In this document: positions 33,313 through 46,770 of the stretch, piece by piece
Layout: each line of letters starts with the position of its first letter
Numbering within the stretch: the stretch's first letter is position 1
From: Trichuris trichiura
Lineage: Eukaryota; Nematoda; Enoplea; Trichinellida; Trichuridae
Assembly: GCA_037903355.1 (NCBI GenBank)
Contig: JBAJFE010000014.1
Location: 558,001-622,000 of the forward strand
Direction of reading: 5' to 3'
Length of the DNA: 64,000 nucleotides
Translations under genes and position numbers: made by a program
The notes under the pieces: model-generated
What the model was told of the DNA's origin: nothing
The model's input: only the letters and a program-made list of their open reading frames with translations
The model's database searches: none

Positions 33313-34623
33313 TTCGACAGTTTAAAATTGTCAGCCTTTGCAGTACCTACAGTAATTTATTCAAGTGCTGTGAACTCGTTTGACAATCGTATAGCTTTAA
33401 GCCAAAACATTTAGTCTATAAACACAACTTTCTGATCAATTGTTGAGGTTTGCGTAAATAAACAATTCTTAAAGAAAAGAGAGCAACTAATGTTTTCCCA
33501 TTCTGCAGGTTTCGTTTCAGTAAGTACGTCTAATCGCTCACTAAAGAAAAAGTTGCCGTTTTTTTTCTTGCTCCAGTTTTCACGCCAGAATTTTCCTAAC
33601 AGAATGGGTTTCGCGGTATTCAACAACGTAATAATTATTTTGCCACTGACTGTGGAAATAATCGAGCTGAATTTGAATAATCTTTTTCCCGCGTTCGTCT
33701 TTCCCATGAGTGAGATACTATTAAATGATTAACAAATGAAATTGTTTACTTGAACTTTTATATGGCTTTATCAAGGAGAGGGAACCTAATTGCCGCACTG
33801 CTGCATAACTTTTTGAAAATAGAATGGTGTGCACAAAGACTGTATGGGAACGAATAGTAAAGATTTAAGTCTACGATGAATCTATGTTTTATATTAAAGG
33901 ACCGGTTGCGCAGTTGTTTACTGATACGTCGAGTTCCTAGATCAAGTTGCATCGTTTTTGCTGTTTTATTTTTAACCTATATATCGTTTCCAGCTGATTT
34001 CTTTAGAGCAGTCGATGGGAAAGCACATCGTTATTCCAAGATTGACTGTCTAAGTTTAGCCAGTCGTGTACAGCATTCGGCTGGGTAAGCTTAGTAGGTA
34101 TGTTGCTTCTTGCTTAAGTAAGGTAATCGCTTTACAATTACTGCACGCATTCGACGGTTCACTTTAGGACCCAATGATGTTAGCTATTCTCTTTTGTGCA
34201 ACAGTTTGTTTTCAATCATAGCAGTTAACGTAGATTTATTATTCGACATGTTGTTTAAGTTTCGTGTTTGCCAGTTTAGCGTAACATCCAGTTTTCAACT
34301 AATGCCTCTCCACCCTTTCCATACGTGCCTCGTGATTGGCCCTTGATGTATCAGCATCTTGTGGTGTACTAATAGCTGCTCTAAATTCATGCTTATGAGC
34401 TGTGCTGCAAGAGCAGAAAGAGCCTCGTCTGTCATCCACATTGGGTACAGTATTGATTAAGCATTTTCAACTGCATTCTCCCAAAATAAATTGATTCGAT
34501 GGATAGTTCGTTTTTTCTCAGCTCGTCTGAGATGGCAAGTTGCTCATTTGGCGAGTTCCCGTTCGGCAGAGATGTTTCCTAACAAGTCTAAGCAGTCACG
34601 TGAATTGCCCTGGTAGACTTCCT
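33313..34623. other. Region between divergent Nup58 and EI24
   Basis: Promoter space for two divergently transcribed genes. Overlapping open frames on both strands at 33,411-33,732 have no splice partners or known motifs. Confidence 0.5.
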
Positions 34624-35640
34624 ATGGTCAACCATTATTCTTTATCAGTTACCTTTTTCAGCGATAATAACGAACAGAGCTCATACTCGAAACGTCCATC
34701 TTGCAACAGCGTGTTTTCCGCTTTTCGACAGGGCATATGCGATTCCTTCTCATCACTGAAGACTTCATCTGCTTGGAAGGACTTTGAAGAATGTACAAGC
34801 TCGTCAGCTTCCAAACGGGATGGAGTACCGATCTCCGTATTGGCCATAAGACGATCTGCGAAGAAGCTATCCTCAGGAACAATAGGGTCAAAGGCCAAAC
34901 CAGAAAAATCGTTAATTGCCCGACGGCTGGTCCAGTCGGTAATTCTGAACTTAGGCTGCATTCTGCTACTGCATTGTGTCCTTTTTCCTACAATCAACTG
35001 GGTAGCATGTAAATTATTATGGTCTGAGGGACCCCATTCCAACGTAGTGACAATCTTTCTTAACATTACGTGGGTTATGCCGTTGTTTTTTCTAACGCGT
35101 ATCTTGAACATATTCTGGTTCCAAGACATTGCTCAAGCTGTACTGCTCCGACGTCGCATAGGCACGACCATATTCACGCAGTCTTACAGCTCTTACTTAG
35201 CCGATTTATTGATGTCCACTATTGTCGAGTTTCTTTTTCTTCTTCAAACTTACGTAGTTGGGCTGCTTCCAATTCCAGTGGTGAGCAAAATTCTTAGCGT
35301 TGTTCACATGTCATTGCTTTATTCCCTTTACGCGTTTGAATACTTATGGATGAACCAGGGCGTTTCATTGAGCACACGACTTCGAGTAATCCAGAGACAG
35401 TGGCCCTACTTCTTTGGCTTCGGCTTGAGTCTTAGTTTGCTTACCGCGTGCACCTCGTCTATATTTATTAGCAGTTGTGTTTTTGGTATTTTCTTCCCAG
35501 TTTTGATTCTCAGCAGCTTTTTAGCTAAACCGCCTTCCGTGCGTCACTGGATGCCAATCAATTTTTTTGCTGCTTCATTGTCTATATGCCATTTTATTTC
35601 TAACCAGTTTGTCCGCCTCTTTGATCGAATTTATTCATGA
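34624..35640 (+). CDS. EI24: EI24/EPG-4 family ER membrane protein
   Basis: A single open exon of 338 codons from the first in-frame ATG. Family signatures are clear: a polar N-terminus with AFRQGICDSF, four or more hydrophobic segments, ILNIFWFQDIAQA, and the highly conserved MSLLYSLYAFEYLWMNQG followed by QRQWPYFFGFGLSL. EI24 (etoposide-induced 2.4; EPG-4 in C. elegans) is an ER multipass protein needed for autophagosome maturation. Length matches the family (about 340 residues). The frame stays open upstream without an ATG, and a strong acceptor (ACCTTTTTCAG) lies at 34,660, so a short 5' exon replacing the first residues is possible. It is divergently arranged with Nup58. Confidence 0.93.
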   Translation: MVNHYSLSVTFFSDNNEQSSYSKRPSCNSVFSAFRQGICDSFSSLKTSSAWKDFEECTSSSASKRDGVPISVLAIRRSAKKLSSGTIGSKAKPEKSLIARRLVQSVILNLGCILLLHCVLFPTINWVACKLLWSEGPHSNVVTIFLNITWVMPLFFLTRILNIFWFQDIAQAVLLRRRIGTTIFTQSYSSYLADLLMSTIVEFLFLLQTYVVGLLPIPVVSKILSVVHMSLLYSLYAFEYLWMNQGVSLSTRLRVIQRQWPYFFGFGLSLSLLTACTSSIFISSCVFGIFFPVLILSSFLAKPPSVRHWMPINFFAASLSICHFISNQFVRLFDRIYS

Positions 35641-38600
35641 CTCGTTTATGATTTAAAAAATTGTTATCTCTGAATGAAGCTACCAGTTTCAGCCATTTTT
35701 TGATAGCTCATTTTCCACGGGTCGAAATGAAGCAAAGTGCGGCTTGCGTGCTCGCTTGCCGAATTGTAATGGAGATAGACAACGCACATGAAGAAATGCT
35801 AGAACCATTTTTGCCAACCACTTTGACGTATGATTATTTTGCTTTTTCAGCATTTATTTTATTATGCATGAAATGGATGATTGAGTAATAAGCTTAAACT
35901 TAGACTGCGCTATCTATGCTTTGCGAGTAGCTGCAACATTTTCTTAAAAGAATGTCCATCTTTTTGTTTGTTAACAGACAGCACACTTAAAGCATTCACC
36001 AGTCTTTTCACTTATACGATCCAACATGCCGATTCACTTGTGCTGTGCATCCAGATGAATGTGAGCGCTCATTGTTTTGACAACTATTCCCTGCTTTCTG
36101 ATTCTAAACAGTAAGCATGCCGTTCGTAGATAAGAATTTCTACTGCTCAATTTTGTAAAGAGTAAGTAGAATTTGCAAGCACTTTTTATTGTCCTTTGAA
36201 GGTTAGGCCGTAAGTCGAATGGTCGAATGAAGCTTGCTTTGATCACTGCTATTAGAGCGCGTATAGGTGCATACATCGGTATTGTGATTCCCATTTGAAA
36301 AACGCAGAGTTCAAACTGAATGCACACAGCTCTGCTGTGAAGTATGGTGAGCATCACAGTTCGACATACTGATGATAAAATATGCTTAACTTTGAGTGGC
36401 TGCTAATTTTATTATTGTTAAGATGATCATGCGGGGAAGCTTCAGTCTTAAAAGTCTATCTGAGTGATACACAGCGTTCAATCTTTTTTAAAAATAATGT
36501 CGCTGTAAAAACTTGGATGTCTGTAGTCTACCTATAAGTTAGGCCATGAAGCAGACAGGCATTTTTTTGGCAAAGAACAAGAAGAGCGCTAGCATTTTAA
36601 AATGTTTTTTGTTCTTCAGGCCGAAAGACCTTCGAAGTCTATGTCAGTTCATGACGATCTTGAGGAAATAGATTATTAAGCAATTTTTAGCAACTTCGTG
36701 TTATTTTTTTGTCAGAACAAACCGTTTATTAAAATACATTAAAAGGAGAAGCTTTCTACGACTGGTATCATCATCAGAGTGAATTCCAGATGCTGAGAAC
36801 AGTGGCTTTCCGGAAAGCTCTATTCGTTAATGAATTCTAATGAACAACTTATTTTGTTCTTATTTTCTGTATAAATTTCAAACACGAACAAAGATGGTAA
36901 AGTTTAATTTAAAATGTAATTTATCGCTTGTTATGTTTTCTTTGTATTAATTTTTACGCAAACAATCCTTTAGTGTATTTTTAAGGTCTTTATATGACGT
37001 TGCTTTCGAGACCCGTATTGTCATGCTTTTAGCTCAAAAGGAAAGCAAGACATCCCAAAAGCAACGTCGGACAGAAGTTTTCTTGTACGCTAAAATTTTG
37101 TCTGTTAATATTTATTGATTGTAGATTATTACAAGAGAATAACCCTTAGCCTGAAGAAGGGATAGATCGTTTCCGAAAATTTTCTGCTTTTAGTAAATAT
37201 TCAGAAAAGCAGTGGATGCTAAGTTCTCATTGCCGTTCTTAATGATGTATCCTATCTTGCAAAGGCTCAGTGGTTGCAAATAAGAACAAACGCTCCAGTA
37301 TTAGAGTAGATACAACCTGCAGAAAGTCAATACAGTTCTGTTATTGTAGAAGGTGCATAAATTACAGTCCATTGCTTCCTGAGTCACACTTATGTCCAGA
37401 TGCAAGCACTGAACTGATGTACGCTTTACGATAATAGCTCTAAAACGTTTATATGTAAATTGTCAAAAAAGTAGACGAGCTGTGTGTGAAGTTATGTCCA
37501 TTCTTCGCTTGCATCATGCACATTTCATGTCACTATCGTTCAGATTAAAATAAAAGTTTCATTTCAGCATTAACAGATACTGTTAATTATTATGACTTGA
37601 GGCCACCCGAAGACGGTTGCACTAATGCTGCTGAGTCCGCCGACGTGCAATATTTCTTGGCTTCCGCAACGGAATGATTACAGTTGATGTTGCTTAACAA
37701 TTTCTTAGTCAAAGCACAACATCAGCAAGTAGCTTTGGTTGAAAATAGAGCTGCTGACTTGCACGACACAGGTGAGACATTTTGGAACCCATTTGTTGTT
37801 TCGTTAACAAGATAACTTCTACGTTTGAAAAGTTCCTGATTTATTAGTACAACAATTCGCAATAATGGCATCCCTAAAGTAAGTATACGATTGATTTCCT
37901 AAAATTTGCCGCAGAGAAGCTTAATATGGGGAGCTTATATTTGACATGTATTGTAAAAGTGGCAGAAACATATTAACATGTCTTCGTGCTGGGAAGCTAT
38001 TAACAGACAAGATACTAATCGAACGTTGGATGTTTAGTAGCTGTTTCTCACATTTCTTCGCTTTAGTGATGACTTCGAACGGTCGTTTTTGGATCCTTTG
38101 GAATATCTGGTGCCTCGCGTAAGCTGGAAAGTGGTGCAGCTGTGATCCCACATGTTGCGACTGAAAGAAGATCTGTACAAACTGGAATTATCCGCCGAAG
38201 CAACCAGCCTAAAGCAAATTGACTTAGTAAGCATAAAAAAGAAAAGTTAAGTCATTCAGTCCTTGTCAAGGTGGGTTATTTGTAGTCTGCATGCTACATC
38301 AATTAAACATTGGACAGTTAGAGAGAGTGGGACATTTCACGTTGTTGAAAACGGCGTAAGATATGTGGCCAAACAATTATGTCTGTTTCGAAAGGTAAAG
38401 GCGAAGATTTCGCACGCGTATCCCTCTTTTAACACCAAAATACGATAGTCAAATTCTGATTAATTGACGGGAATGCATATCCGGTTGATGTAGAAGCGCT
38501 TGGTGCATATTTGGAGCGTAAGTAATCAATCTCAGGAAGAGTCAAACAGCATTGTACCTCGCTTCAGGAAGGTCACAGCTTTGCCAATTACCGCAGGTCA

Positions 38601-39520
38601 CGCTACACAAATGGGGTGTGCTGGTTAGAAATTGTTTAGTCCTTTAAATATTGTCATTAGTATTAATATATCTGATTTTAGCAGGAACCATGCCGAGACT
38701 TCCTGGGAACAGCTCTTTCTGTTCAACTTCGACCTTGATGGACTCGTACTTACTTCTGTTCTGTTTTTCGGCAGTTTTCGAATTTTCACATGTTAGCCAA
38801 GCTCTTTCTTTGTCTCATTATATTTTTATTCCATTTTTTATTGATAGCGCATGAAGCAAAGTTACTTGGCCTTTTCCATTCTTTCATGATTGTGAACTTA
38901 ACTTATCCAGGAAGCAGTGTATTGTGATTGTGCAAGGAATAGATTTGCTATTTTTTCATTAGGTGGAAGTAGTCCAGGTATCGTTTGAGAAAGTTGGACA
39001 ATAAATTCTTGTTACTGTCTTGGAAATCTTTTGTGAAAAGAGAGTGCACATCGAAGTTTCGTGTATTCACATCGAAGTTTCGTGTATTCAAGGCACAAAG
39101 CCAAGTTTGATAAAGTTTATACACGTAACCGCCTTTATCCGTCTGAACAAGTCAGCATCTCGACGCGTAAGCAAGTTTCTGGTTTTCAAGGAAGTCATTG
39201 AGCAAACCTATAATTTGAGGAGGCCTTCGAAAGAGAAGCATTTTTACTAACAAAGTAAATTAAGAGGCTGTATTATGGCACGTGAACTTTGGAACTTACT
39301 GTAGCTGATTGATTCATATGTAAAGGTGCTTCAAGAGTATCACTGTATGCACCGTCATCAGTACGACTGGATGGTTTAACATTAAAAACTTACGTGCGTA
39401 GTAAGTGAACAACCAGAACAAAGAAGTCAGCAGTTTAGAGGTGAGTTACGTGTTGAAGAAAGACGCACGACAATTTAAAGTTTTAACTTAAAGAAAAGAA
39501 ATTTCATCTTTCGATTTCAG
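35641..39520. other. Gap with isolated exon candidates
   Basis: No complete gene. Isolated plus-strand candidates: 36,620-36,679 (acceptor GTTCTTCAG; AERPSKSMSVHDDLEEIDY then stop); a frame from 37,568 behind CATTTCAG; another near 37,680-37,770 ending in a good donor ACAG|GTGAGA; and one after TTTTAG near 38,677 with a hydrophobic stretch. I could not join them in consistent phase. They may be 5' exons of the gene that resumes at 39,521. A 21-base unit is duplicated in tandem at 39,047-39,088. Confidence 0.4.
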
Positions 39521-42500
39521 ACCAAACAGAAATTGAGAGCCAAATTGCTCCCTGAAATGCCGTTTGCGTATGGCTTTAGAGCGACAGTGAGTTAATTGGA
39601 TCTCCGTGACGAACGTGTACTAGATTACTCTGTTTCCATTAATCTTGCACACGTTTAACAAAGCTCAGTTCACCAGGCTGATATTTGAATTTATTGTGGT
39701 GGTTAGTTAAAGGTTTTGTTGACACTGGTACTAAGTAGAAGACCTTAAGCCAAAACGCAGACGGGCGAGGTGATTGTTATTTCTATATTTTTTGCTGATT
39801 TGATTGTTCTGTATGGATGAACCTTTCTTTTTACAAATACAAGTAAAAGGCAAGGCAAGCTTAATTCCGGGAATCTCCTTTATAAATAAAAGCTTCCACG
39901 TCCGTTATGTAATAGCACATCTTCAACATCGTCTTTGTTGATTTGCAGAACAATTAATATTCAACTGTTCACATGTCATGTGGTTTGCTCTGCTGTTATG
40001 ACTTTATAAAAATTCGAATAATTTTCTTCTCAAAAGAATAACGCGCATTTAATTTCCAATTTTGCTGAAGACGTTATGTATTCTCAGTCGTGTATGCCTT
40101 TATGCTTGATTATTGCCGTATACTCTGAAATAATCCAGTTCGGAAAGGATGATGCGTACTTCTGCGGGGAGTTTCTCTACCTAAATCAACGCCCTGTTTT
40201 CGAACGCTTGGCACTCGGCTTTTGGAACTTAATCAAAATTTAAGTTTCGCTTAAACAAAGACATTGCTAAAGTTCAGCATCACTTTAAGGCGAGCATAAA
40301 CTTTTTTCATCGGATTATCATTTTAAAGAATAGTGAGTTGAAAAAATTTGAAAACCTGATGAACCAAGCTTGGGTAAAAATTTAATGTTAGCTCTGACCT
40401 CAAAACTAAGATTTCCCATATCATGAGAAAAATGATTATTTTAGGAGCCGCTTGTACCGCAGTGGCGCAGCGTCATATAAGGCTACCTCTCTGTACAAAT
40501 CCGAAGATAACATCAAACATGTTTTGGGCTATCCGTTGGCGTCCTGTTAGACACTACACCGTCTTTCCGGGAACTTTCCGAACATTCCTCGTATATGCTG
40601 ACTATAAGCCTATGGGTAAACCGCTGTTTTATGCTATATGGGACTTATGAGCCTCCGTTTAGTCATTAAAGGCTTCCAAGCTCCATAGCGGAATAAAGTT
40701 TGACTCATAAATTTTTCGCCTTGTTGATTTGTCTATTTCAGAACAATGCCTACGACTTCATTGTGAGAAGTGACAAATGGCTTTGGTACAAAACTATACT
40801 ATTTGCGCGGAAATCATTACTGTTTCTGCACTTCGTGTCATTTACGTTAACAGGTATTCATTATGTGCTTCATTTTTTGCTTTTTTCGCTGACTATGTAA
40901 AGATTTGACTGTGCAGATCTTGAGAGGCTAATGGACGTTGCTAATCAACTATTATTTGTATCACGCATTCGGCCTTTTCTCGTTTTTACTGAAGACTCGA
41001 TTGTAAAGGTGCCTATTTCTGAACTTAAGTAACCATGTAATATGTGTAAGAAAGGAAAGAGAAGGCTGAATCAATGGTAACATTCAATTATACGTGTGCT
41101 GAAATATTGCCGCGTTTCATTGAACTGACAGGTATTTTTCAGATCGATCACAAAAAATGTTGTCTGAAGAGAATAGATAAAATGGCCAACCTCTGGGTTG
41201 CGTCTTGCTGAGCGAACTGTATAAAGCTGTAACGAGTAAATTGCTGAACACGACAAGTACGGATGCACTTAATCTTTCGAAGGAAATCGTCCCCCTTTAA
41301 TGGAGTCTGAATGTGACATCCATAAAGGGAAACGTCGACTCTCCATTCAGGGATAGTCTTAGTAGGTTTCGCTTTGTAGCCGCCAGTTCGATCAATTCTT
41401 TCTGAGTTGATGTTTTATTTTATTGTTAGCTATCCGTTATAGTCTGTAAGTTCTGCTGGCATTTTTTATCCTCTCAGATTGTATACTGCTGTACAATGAG
41501 GCCAACAAATTTCCTAAATCGAAGATGCAGCATCTTACCGCAGAACGCTTATGCCGCGCTTCAGATACGTTGCTGCGTTGCCGCCTTATATGCAATGGTA
41601 ATTGCAGATTTGTTGAAAGTTCTCGATCATTCTCACCTTAAAGCTGTCACACTTAGTATTTGCTTCCTCGCTACTTGTCGTTTTCATCACCTGAGAATTC
41701 TCGCTTATAATAGAAGCGACTATCTATTTTTTCTGTGAAAAAATTTTTCAAAGTGTTAAGACAAATACTGTATTATTAATAATTTATTTGGTTTCATCTG
41801 GCGAAATCATTATTCCTCGGTTCTGTTTTGCCTTCCTGTTTATTCTAGCGTGTTTTCAGATGCTCTCGTCAATGAATCTTTGGGCTAGTTTGGCTTGGAT
41901 CAAATGCCTTTGCCTTGAAATGAACCTTGGGTTACTCAGGCCGCTGCTTCAATCTTTGCTGTTGGAGTACGACGTGAACACCGAATGTCATCTACCTGAT
42001 TATCAAATGCAACGCAACGCCAGGTCAACCTATCCAAGTAAGCTGGTACAGATTAGATTTGATGGCTGAGGTTTTTCAGCAAAACTATTCTTACTACTAT
42101 ATATGAATATTAATAATTTCACCTATATATTACAGCTAGGTGTCGTTTTTGAAGTGACTGAAAGAAAAGACTAATTTCTAAAATTTTTTGTCCTTGTCAG
42201 CAGATCCAACAGAATGAATTAATTTTGCAGTATTGAAGCGTAATATTAGTATAGTAGAAAAATCATAAGAGACTTTTCCAAGCCCACCTCTGAATGACTC
42301 CGTTTTGCTAGCTTGTAAGCAATGTTCTGTTCCCTTTACTTGCATGGTTGCTGGTTAAATTAGCTCCTTTAATATATTTGCATTAATTTGAGAATTTTGG
42401 CACCATATAAGCAATGGGTTGTGGCCTTTGGGGCAAATTGAAAGCAGCGAACGAGAAGAAAGCAAAGAAGAAATAGAACCGATTGGTGCAGTTGGATCAA

Positions 42501-45330
42501 CTGGTAAAAAGTGGACTGATCATTTTTGAATCATTCGTACCTCTTTTGCAGTTTGTTGGCAAATGCCTACGCAAATTGTTCAAGCTATATGGTTTATGTG
42601 CGTTATCATCAGCTGCATTCTTCTTTTAATAGGCGTGAAACTGGTACTTTTTCTACGTCGTTCATGCGCAGCCGAATGGTCAAGTAGAATTGAGCATATG
42701 AAAGAATTCCTTTCGTAAATTGAATTCCTTTCTCAAAGTGATTCATTTTCAATTTAGAGCATTAGAAGTCTGGCCTTGCCGTGGCTTTCGTTGAACGGAA
42801 TCAATATTGCACTTACAGCAGTGAACCTACTGGTCGACATGATCATGTGGGTGAGCAGCATCATTTTTAATTCAGCAATTTCTTTGTTCTGAGCTGTCAA
42901 GGATTACTTGGGATGCTTTTACTTAACCCAAATCGATAAAGCAAAATAGAGGGGAAAAGTGTAGATGCCACTAAGTTAATGCGAAATGCGAGCATGTTAT
43001 CGTCCTCAGAATGTTTGCTCTGAGCGTAGCTGCCGCGATGGAAACTTACCAGTTTTTGTTAAGCAGTTTCGGCTCATCAGTTTATGCCTTCTAGCAGTCG
43101 TGTGAGAAAAGTTTATCGCTTTTTTAAAGGAAAGAACAATTCTGCGAAATAAGAAACTGGAATAGATAGACAGTTGTTTGCCTTAACGAATCTTAAAGTG
43201 CACTTTGTCCCTAAGCAGAGAAAGTCGGCGCAATTGGTTCAGAATCTTTCAAAAACTTTTTCCCGAGGACAGTCCAACGTTGAAAATATAATTCCTCCTA
43301 ACGAGGGCGTCTAATTGCATTAATTAAAATGGATGTCGAGCCGTTGTCATCCGATGGCAACCAGTCGACATCGGTGTTAATGGCTGAAATTATTTAATGC
43401 CTACAAATGCCTTTCCTGCGGCTTCATGCCAGAAGTTTATGATACTTCGTTGCGGCCTTATCAAGTATCCTCAGTTAAGGATTCAATCATTGAAGGTGCG
43501 TTTTAGAAAACATTGCGCGTCGCTGAAATTTTAAAGTTCAATTTGGTCATGGCGAGATGTAGAAATATTGTTAAATGTAAAGTTTAAGAAGCGGACAAAA
43601 ATTGACGTTCAGAAACCCTGTTCGGAAGCTATCCAATTTCCAGTATGCTAATTTAAAATGCGTTCTGACATTTTTAAGTAGCTGGATTAGATAACTTGCT
43701 AATCGTTTGTGAAATTAATGAACGCTCAACTTACTATCAATAATTTGAAGAGTTTTGATTGATGCTTCGGTAGTTTTTCATTCCCTTGACTAATGTGAGC
43801 ATAAAGTTCGCGTAAATTAATGTCACGTTTTCTGCAGTCGAACAAATGAAGCATCACAGACCATCCTTATTACTTGCTACAAGATTTATGTCACAACATG
43901 ATGAAAAATTCACACACGAATTGGCATTATAATTAAATTCGCGCTTAGACCTGATAGTGATTACTTACTGACAGCCTAAGATGAATAAGAAGCTTTTCTG
44001 GTTTACCATACTCAGACAGTTTAGGTATGTGCCATTACTTTAGATGCTACCATCTCATCTGACAGTCGGAATCGAAAATGAACGAAGCTTTAAAAAGCAG
44101 GGTATCATAAAATGGCATATAAGTCCAAACGGCAATAAAACCATTTCTTAACCAATTATCCTTAAAGATATGTCAATATCTTTTGTATTATGCATGTTAT
44201 TTTTGACAGGAGAAAACTGTTCACTGTATGCCAAAGCGTTACAGTTTTCCTACAAAGCTTTCGGAGTTAATCTAAACTCGTCTTTATCTCTGACTGCATT
44301 TCGGAATTCAGAAGCAGTTAATTTTGACCTAACCTAATTTCTTCCCTTTGCGCATAATATGTAGCTTTCCCGCGCAAGCCTATAGCTACGGTTGCCTATG
44401 TCTAGATAAACGTTTGCATAAATGTGAGCTTGATAATTCTGTTGTAGCAGGTTTCTCTTTCAGTTTTATTTCAACATTTACGACAGTTTCAACGTGTTGG
44501 TTCTGCTGAATTATGTTTTTATTCCAGCTAGCGTAAGTTTCGATTTCCATTTTGTTTTGACTAACTTTTTAAAGGTATTTTAGGTTTTGTTCATGATTTG
44601 GGTGGCTAAATTCTATTCTGCCATTGTATCATGAAGAAATTCGAAGTGTCAAAGGTTCGTAAGCAAAATTACTTTCGATCTTTCTTGATTATCGGTACTA
44701 TCCTATTGTGTCGTAAAATAAATGTTGAATTTACGAAAAGAGCCAACTTGGAAATGTTACTTTTCAGCTTAAAAGTAGTGGCTTTAATGACGCGCGGCGA
44801 GTTATCGTTGTTTTTATCATGTTATTTTCCGGCCTGCAGGGTTCCATGATACTTTAGAAATATTATTAGAGTGTTCCAAGTTCCAAGTAAGTTCTTTCTT
44901 GCATGCATGTTAATATTAGTTCTAGACGAACTGAACAAGAAGAAATTCGCTTTTTATGTACACCACATCTGATAACGGGTATCATAACACTGTAATACGG
45001 GTAAGAGCACGCAATAGTTAATGGTAGCTCAGTGCTTACGTACTTGAATTTCAATTACTCTTATTAACTCTCCCCTGGTTAGTCAGTCAATGATTAGAGT
45101 TTGTGTTTTGGTCTTTTTATTTGAGCGAGCCTTGAAGTCTTTTCTCAGACATATTTAGCCACCACTGTTTAGCGCATTCCCAGATCACAAAGTCATTAAA
45201 GGAACAGTTGGCATCAGAGTCTGGAGCTTCATGAACTTATCTTTGTTTTTTTACATAGGACTTTTTCGAACCATGTTCAGCGAAAATGGAAAACGTCAAA
45301 TGGATCTTTTCTACCCATATGCTGACTTAG
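39521..45330 (+). CDS. Unidentified protein with membrane segments, 3' eight exons
   Basis: Eight exons splice in consistent phase: 39521-39586, 40742-40853, 41478-41597, 41849-42023, 42552-42678, 42758-42850, 44464-44532 and 45259-45330. They give 277 residues to a TAG. Each internal frame was fixed by phase, and the other frames usually hit stops. Visible features: a basic start (TKQKLRAKLLPEMPF), a hydrophobic stretch in exon 2 (KSLLFLHFVSFTLT), an amphipathic or hydrophobic exon 4 (MLSSMNLWASLAWIKCLCLE), and a strongly hydrophobic pair across exons 6-7 (NIALTAVNLLVDMIMWFYF and FNVLVLLNYVFIP). The C-terminus is short and polar. Introns are long (up to 1.9 kb) except intron 5. The N-terminus is missing and I do not recognise the family. 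Confidence 0.5.
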
Positions 45331-46770
45331 CTACTCTTACATCATCCGTTTCAGCCAAGCTTCACTGAGCGTAGTTTGCACTTGCGTGCGTACATAGGCT
45401 GTCAAAGTTTTAAAAAATAGTCTTGCTCGTTTCAGCGACTGCATCGCTCCATAGCTTAAACCAAAAAAGTAGTGTGCTGTTAATCCCAGTGTGCGTAGAC
45501 CACGTCTTAGTCGCTTGTGGCAGCGTTAGGGTGCGCCTGTGATGTCCATTTCAGTTGTTGGCTTGGGAAACAAATATTCAGTCGGGTTAACAGGGTTATT
45601 TTTTGGTTTGCGTATTGGCGGCCACGAGTGGGATCATGGCTAAGACCGCGGGATACATGCTCACTGAACAAGATTTGTCTCAGTCATTTACTACGCAAAA
45701 GTGTGATGAGTTTTAACAATCGTGAAACCTTGAGACTGTTTGGGACTCTGAACCCTTACTAAAACATGGCTGTTCCATCACAGTTGGTTTTGCTGCGCAA
45801 GGTAGTATTTCTCACTTTACTTTTCTAAACTTTTTTTTAGAAATGTGGCCGATGATTCTCCCGCCATTTTTTGATTCTTGAGAATTCATTGCACAAACAG
45901 CTAATCATTCCTTGCTAACCATAAAATTCCTAACTTTTGTCGTCGCTACCCACAGAGTTGTTGTTCGTGGAAACTAAACGTTTTTACACGTTCAACTTTG
46001 CAATTAGCAAGGATGCGCATCTGCAATGTGTGCTCCATTGACGCAATGGTCTCTTGGCCATTACTAGCGCTTTGTAACAAACCAGGCAAACTCTATTATC
46101 CTTATAAAGGACTGGAAAAGTTTTTTGCAAACCGGATTCTTTCTGCTTTATCGTTCGTATACTCTATTTGTTGTTGCAGACTTTACGGCCTTCTTCAGCT
46201 TACGGCACACCATTTTTCAAAAGATGCTAAACTTTTACCTACAGACAGATCGTTCTTTACGCAGTCGTTTAGCCTATAAGGAACGGCTTTTGACGTTTAC
46301 TTGTTTTCTCATTTTGCAAACAACGGTTGTCCACAAAACAAGTAGCGAATGAACCTCACAGGAAGTGAGCAGCGTTCAGATAGCACACGCTGAAGTCTGG
46401 AAGGCAATAAAGAAAATGTTTTGTTGTCTGGAAATAAGGCTTCTGGACAAAAAGGTATCTTCTTGATTGAAAGTATGGGAAAGCATCTTCTGTGACCGTT
46501 CCCAGACGACTAATGGTGTTACCCGTATTCACTTCTTAGCGGAAGAGTAAACAACAAGCTTGCCGGTATGAAAAATCATGAACAAGCAATACTTTAAACT
46601 GGAATTAATGCAAAAGAAATACCGACATTTTGAAATTAACTTGTTCATATGTCGCTATTTAAAACTCACCGTAAAGCCTCCTAGAAAGCTTTTTCGCCTA
46701 AGAAACGTAGGTGGGCTACGTGCCCCGTTTTCCTTCTCGAAACGACCTTGTCGGACGAACAATTATTTAC
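45331..46770. other. Gap with a possible short first exon
   Basis: 45,766-45,801 reads MAVPSQLVLLRK and runs into a donor (AAG|GTAGTA), but I could not find a downstream exon with a convincing continuation. Open frames at 45,998-46,352 overlap in two phases. Nothing firm. Confidence 0.35.

Noticed and set aside
34635..35129. 164-codon frame antisense to EI24
   Set aside because: Shadow of the EI24 coding exon, whose protein is clearly recognised on the plus strand.
38034..38226. BAR-domain-like reading (ERSFLDPLEYLVPR and LKEDLYKLEL)
   Set aside because: The two suggestive pieces lie in incompatible phases and cannot be joined by plausible splice sites to each other or to neighbouring exon candidates.
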